Shown: positions 61,460-64,000 of the stretch, in pieces
Numbering within the stretch: the first letter of the stretch is position 1
Layout: every line of letters begins with the position of its first letter
NCBI RefSeq assembly: GCF_014643515.1
Contig: NZ_BMJP01000002.1
Span: forward strand, 372,001-436,000
From: Sphingomonas prati
GTDB taxonomy: Bacteria; Pseudomonadota; Alphaproteobacteria; Sphingomonadales; Sphingomonadaceae
Length of the DNA stretch: 64,000 nucleotides
Reading direction: 5' to 3'
The notes under the pieces: generated by a model
Databases searched by the model: none
What the model was told of the DNA's origin: nothing
The model's input: the letters and a program-made list of their open reading frames with translations, nothing else
Translations under genes and position numbers: made by a program

Positions 61460-63280
61460 CTACTCGGCGGCGACGGCCTCTTCCTGTTCGTTGGCCTGGC
61501 GGGACCACATGGCGGCGTAGGCGCCTTCGCGGCGGAGGAGGTCGGTGTGGGTGCCGCGTTCGACGACGCGGCCGGCCTCCAGCACGACGATCTGGTCGGC
61601 GTCGACGACGGTCGAGAGGCGGTGGGCGATGACGATGGTGGTGCGGCGGGCGGAGACGCGGGTGAGCGTTTCCTGGATGTCGGCTTCGGTCCGGCTGTCG
61701 AGTGCGCTGGTCGCCTCGTCCAGGATCAGCACTGGGGGGTTCTTCAGCAAGGTGCGGGCGATCGCCACGCGCTGTTTCTCGCCACCCGACAGTTTCAGGC
61801 CGCGTTCGCCGACCTTGGTTTCGTAGCCGTGCGGCATCGAGGCGATGAAGTCGTGGATCGCGGCACCGCGGGCGGCAGCCTCAATCTCGGCCTGCGACGC
61901 CCCTTCGCGGCCATAGGCGATGTTGTAGCCGATCGTGTCGTTGAACAGGACGGTATCCTGCGGGACGATCCCGATCGCGGCGCGCAGCGACGTCTGCGTA
62001 ACGCCGGCGATGTCCTGACCATCGATCGTGATGCGGCCGCCGGTGATGTCGTAGAAGCGGAACATGAGGCGGGCGAGCGTCGACTTGCCCGCGCCGGATG
62101 ACCCGACCACCGCCAACGTGTGGCCGGCCGGCACGTCGAGGTCGATGCCGTGCAGGATCGTGCGATCGTCGTCATAGCCGAACCGGACATGATCGAACCG
62201 GATCGCAGCCCCGGACACGGCGAGCGCGGGGGCGTCGGGCGCGTCGACGACCTCCGATGGGGTGTCGATGAGGTCGAACATCGCACGCATGTCGATCGCG
62301 CCCTGGCGAAGCGTGCGGTAGACCATGCCGAGCAGGTCGAGCGGGCGGAACAGCTGGGCGAGCAGCGTGCTGACCAGCACCGCGTCGCCGGCCGAGAAGC
62401 GCCCGCGCGACCAGCCCCACACGACGAAGCCCATGCCGCCCGCCATCATCAGATTGGTGATGAGCGACTGACCGATGTTGAGATAGGCGAGCGACGTTTC
62501 GTTCTTCACCGCGGCGCCGGCGTAGAGCGTCATCGCACGGTCGTAGCGGCGCGCCTCGCGCTCCTCCGCGCCGAAATATTTGACCGTCTCGAAGTTGAGC
62601 AGCGAGTCGACCGCGTGCGCCACCGCGCCGGTGTCGAGGTCGTTCATCTGTTCGCGCAGCTTGTTGCGCCAGTCGGTCACGACGCGGGTGTAGGCGATGT
62701 AGAGCACGACCATGACCAGCGTGGCGACGACCAGTTCCCAGCCGAACCGCGATCCGAAGATCTGCAGCACCAGCCCCAGTTCGAGGAAGGTCGGCGCGAT
62801 GTTGAACAGCAGGAAGTAGAGCATCGTGTCGATGCTCTTGGTGCCGCGTTCGACGACCTTGGTGACCGCGCCGGTGCGGCGGTTGAGATGGAAGCGCAGC
62901 GACAGCGCGTGGAGGTGGCGGAACACGCTGGCCGCCAGTCGGCGGGTCGCGTCCTGCCCCACCCGTTCGAACACCGCGTTGCGCAGATTGTCGAACAGCA
63001 CGCTGGCGAAGCGCGCGGCGGCATAGCCCACCACGAGCATCAGGACGAGGAACACGGTTTGCGATCCGCCGGGCAGGCCCATCGCATCCACCGCGCCCTT
63101 CAGCGCGAACGGCGCGCCGTAGACCTGCACCGCTTTCGACGCGAGGACGAACAACAATGCGACGACGATGCGGACGCGCAGCGCCGGCGAATCCTTCGGC
63201 CAGAGATAGGGCAGAAAGCGGGCGAAGGTCCGAAAACCCTTGTCGGGCATCGGCGCGGCGGGGGCGGTGTCTGGCGGCAT
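61460..63280 (-). CDS. Atm1-type ABC exporter (permease-ATPase half transporter)
   Basis: The 606-residue protein joins six transmembrane helices (about residues 25-310) to one ATPase domain. That domain has Walker A GSSGAGKST, signature LSGGEKQR and Walker B VLILDEATSALD. Close relatives of this family in Novosphingobium export glutathione conjugates and metal complexes, and mitochondrial Atm1 serves iron-sulfur cluster supply. I chose the ATG at 63280 (MPPDTAPAAP) because it matches the start and length I recall for the Novosphingobium protein. A TTG 84 bases upstream would add 28 residues. Confidence 0.93.
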   Translation of the reverse strand: MPPDTAPAAPMPDKGFRTFARFLPYLWPKDSPALRVRIVVALLFVLASKAVQVYGAPFALKGAVDAMGLPGGSQTVFLVLMLVVGYAAARFASVLFDNLRNAVFERVGQDATRRLAASVFRHLHALSLRFHLNRRTGAVTKVVERGTKSIDTMLYFLLFNIAPTFLELGLVLQIFGSRFGWELVVATLVMVVLYIAYTRVVTDWRNKLREQMNDLDTGAVAHAVDSLLNFETVKYFGAEEREARRYDRAMTLYAGAAVKNETSLAYLNIGQSLITNLMMAGGMGFVVWGWSRGRFSAGDAVLVSTLLAQLFRPLDLLGMVYRTLRQGAIDMRAMFDLIDTPSEVVDAPDAPALAVSGAAIRFDHVRFGYDDDRTILHGIDLDVPAGHTLAVVGSSGAGKSTLARLMFRFYDITGGRITIDGQDIAGVTQTSLRAAIGIVPQDTVLFNDTIGYNIAYGREGASQAEIEAAARGAAIHDFIASMPHGYETKVGERGLKLSGGEKQRVAIARTLLKNPPVLILDEATSALDSRTEADIQETLTRVSARRTTIVIAHRLSTVVDADQIVVLEAGRVVERGTHTDLLRREGAYAAMWSRQANEQEEAVAAE

Positions 63281-63378
63281 TCCGTCGTAGATAGGGCTTT
63301 TCGCGCGCGGCACCAACGACGGCGTGGAACCGGAAAGCGCAGGGCCGGTTTCGACGCCATTCAAATGGGGCAGATGCG

Positions 63379-63612
63379 ATGGAACCGATCCTCTACGTGC
63401 TGGCGATCATGGGGTGTGGCGACGGCCAGAGCCGGTGCGAGCAAGTGCGCGTGGAGCCGGCGCGCTACAGCTCGGTCGTGGCATGCCGGGCGGCCGCACC
63501 GGGGGCGCTGATGCGCAGTACGGACCTGTCCTACCCGGTGGTGGTCAGCGAATGCCGGACCACGCAGCAGGTCGCGGCGGTTGCGACGCCGACGCAAACG
63601 GCGTCGCGCTGA
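63379..63612 (+). CDS. Small protein of unknown function
   Basis: The 77-residue protein begins MEPILYVLAIMGCGDG, possibly a signal or anchor segment, and contains several cysteines (13, 20, 36, 59) that may pair. I do not recognise it, though similar short proteins with this start are common in sphingomonads. It is divergent from the ABC exporter. Confidence 0.6.
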   Translation: MEPILYVLAIMGCGDGQSRCEQVRVEPARYSSVVACRAAAPGALMRSTDLSYPVVVSECRTTQQVAAVATPTQTASR

Positions 63613-63790
63613 ACGGGACCTCGTTCGCAGCGAGCGTGTTGCCGGGCATGGCCATTTGTGTCGGTGCTCGGGGGGCCCAGCGCATAACGACGTCCCTGCC
63701 CCAGTGCCCCTCGCCGTGCCGTCCTGCGACCAATATCAACGGTTTGAGCCGCTCATTGTAAACTGCGTGCGCTTCTGATCTGTAGCGCAC

Positions 63791-64000
63791 ATGGCTTCCG
63801 GTTCGTCGTCGCTCGCCGCCGCAATTGCCTGCCTTGCGCTGAGCGGGTGCAGCGGGGGACCATCACATGATGGCATTTTTAACAATATCGACGACGATGA
63901 TCTTGCTATCCGTCGCCATGAGGCGGCGTGGCGTGCCGCGCTCGGCCAGAACCCGACTGTCTCACGCATCGACAAAGTTGTGCGCGACCAGGGTGGGTCA
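63791..64000 (+). CDS. Putative lipoprotein, 3' end outside window
   Basis: Seventy codons are visible before the window ends. The N-terminus MASGSSSLAAAIACLALSGC has a lipobox with Cys20 (LSGC), so the mature protein is probably lipid-anchored. The following stretch is acidic, with DDDD near residue 34. No family is recognised from this fragment. Confidence 0.65.
   Translation, partial: MASGSSSLAAAIACLALSGCSGGPSHDGIFNNIDDDDLAIRRHEAAWRAALGQNPTVSRIDKVVRDQGGS

Noticed and set aside
63613-63790. Frames of 60-80 codons between the two small exported genes
   Set aside because: They overlap the neighbouring genes out of frame and lack start signals; nothing else is seen in this gap.

Overview
The window is high-GC DNA from an alphaproteobacterium, most likely a sphingomonad (Sphingomonas or a close relative). 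The evidence is an Atm1-type ABC exporter whose start and length resemble the Novosphingobium family, a TonB-dependent receptor with a sphingomonad-style plug, the order rpmF-plsX-fabH-ihfA-merR, a one-residue-motif SDHAF4 protein, and short REP-like intergenic palindromes. Nearly every gene is chromosomal housekeeping. No rRNA, tRNA, CRISPR array, intact insertion sequence or prophage was seen.

Layout. 1-5.4 kb (minus strand): rsmB, rpe, a heparinase II/III-like protein, a small membrane-anchored unknown and purH (cut by the window edge). 5.5-8.3 kb: glnD, divergent from rsmB. 8.4-9.4 kb: an alcohol dehydrogenase/quinone oxidoreductase gene broken by a one-base frameshift. 9.5-10.2 kb: a Crp/Fnr-type regulator. 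10.2-17.4 kb: the accessory core of the window, a two-partner secretion locus made of a TpsB pore, a 1050-residue TpsA exoprotein with 78 tandem Pro-Thr-Pro-Val units, and an L,D-transpeptidase-like enzyme. It is flanked by two AT-rich non-coding stretches and followed by a small exported HExxH protein. 17.5-20.4 kb: a TonB-dependent receptor. 20.6-29.6 kb: infC (probable ATA start), a SirB1-type protein, an exported one-cysteine MsrA, a MATE transporter, a PabB-PabC fusion, an aminotransferase and thrS.

29.6-39.6 kb: exported unknowns, a dicarboxylate symporter with a TTG start, an alpha/beta hydrolase, a TPR protein, the glyoxalase pair gloA-gloB, an acyl-CoA synthetase, pyrD and a DUF885 protein. 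39.7-47.7 kb: ppc and maeB face each other across a hairpin, then mutS and a 54-residue SDHAF4 protein. 47.7-49.7 kb: tsaD-gpsA. 49.8-52.4 kb: hemC-hemD and a HemX/mitofilin-like membrane protein. 52.4-53.5 kb: an MBL-fold hydrolase and a MAPEG protein. 53.7-56.7 kb: rpmF-plsX-fabH-ihfA-merR. 56.8-58.6 kb: a sigma-54 promoter driving glnK-amtB, closed by a strong terminator. 58.7-64 kb: a DUF442 phosphatase-like protein, recQ, a repeat-rich gap, the Atm1-type exporter and two small exported proteins, the last cut by the window edge.

Functional links. GlnD (5.5 kb) is the uridylyltransferase for the PII protein GlnK (56.9 kb), which carries Tyr51 and gates AmtB. ppc and maeB form the anaplerotic PEP-malate-pyruvate node. 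gloA and gloB form the complete methylglyoxal detoxification route. PlsX and FabH start phospholipid and fatty-acid synthesis. The most novel part is the secretion locus: coupling a TpsA with a very long polyproline-type stalk to a dedicated L,D-transpeptidase suggests an exoprotein or pore fixed to the cell wall. That is inference and needs experiment.
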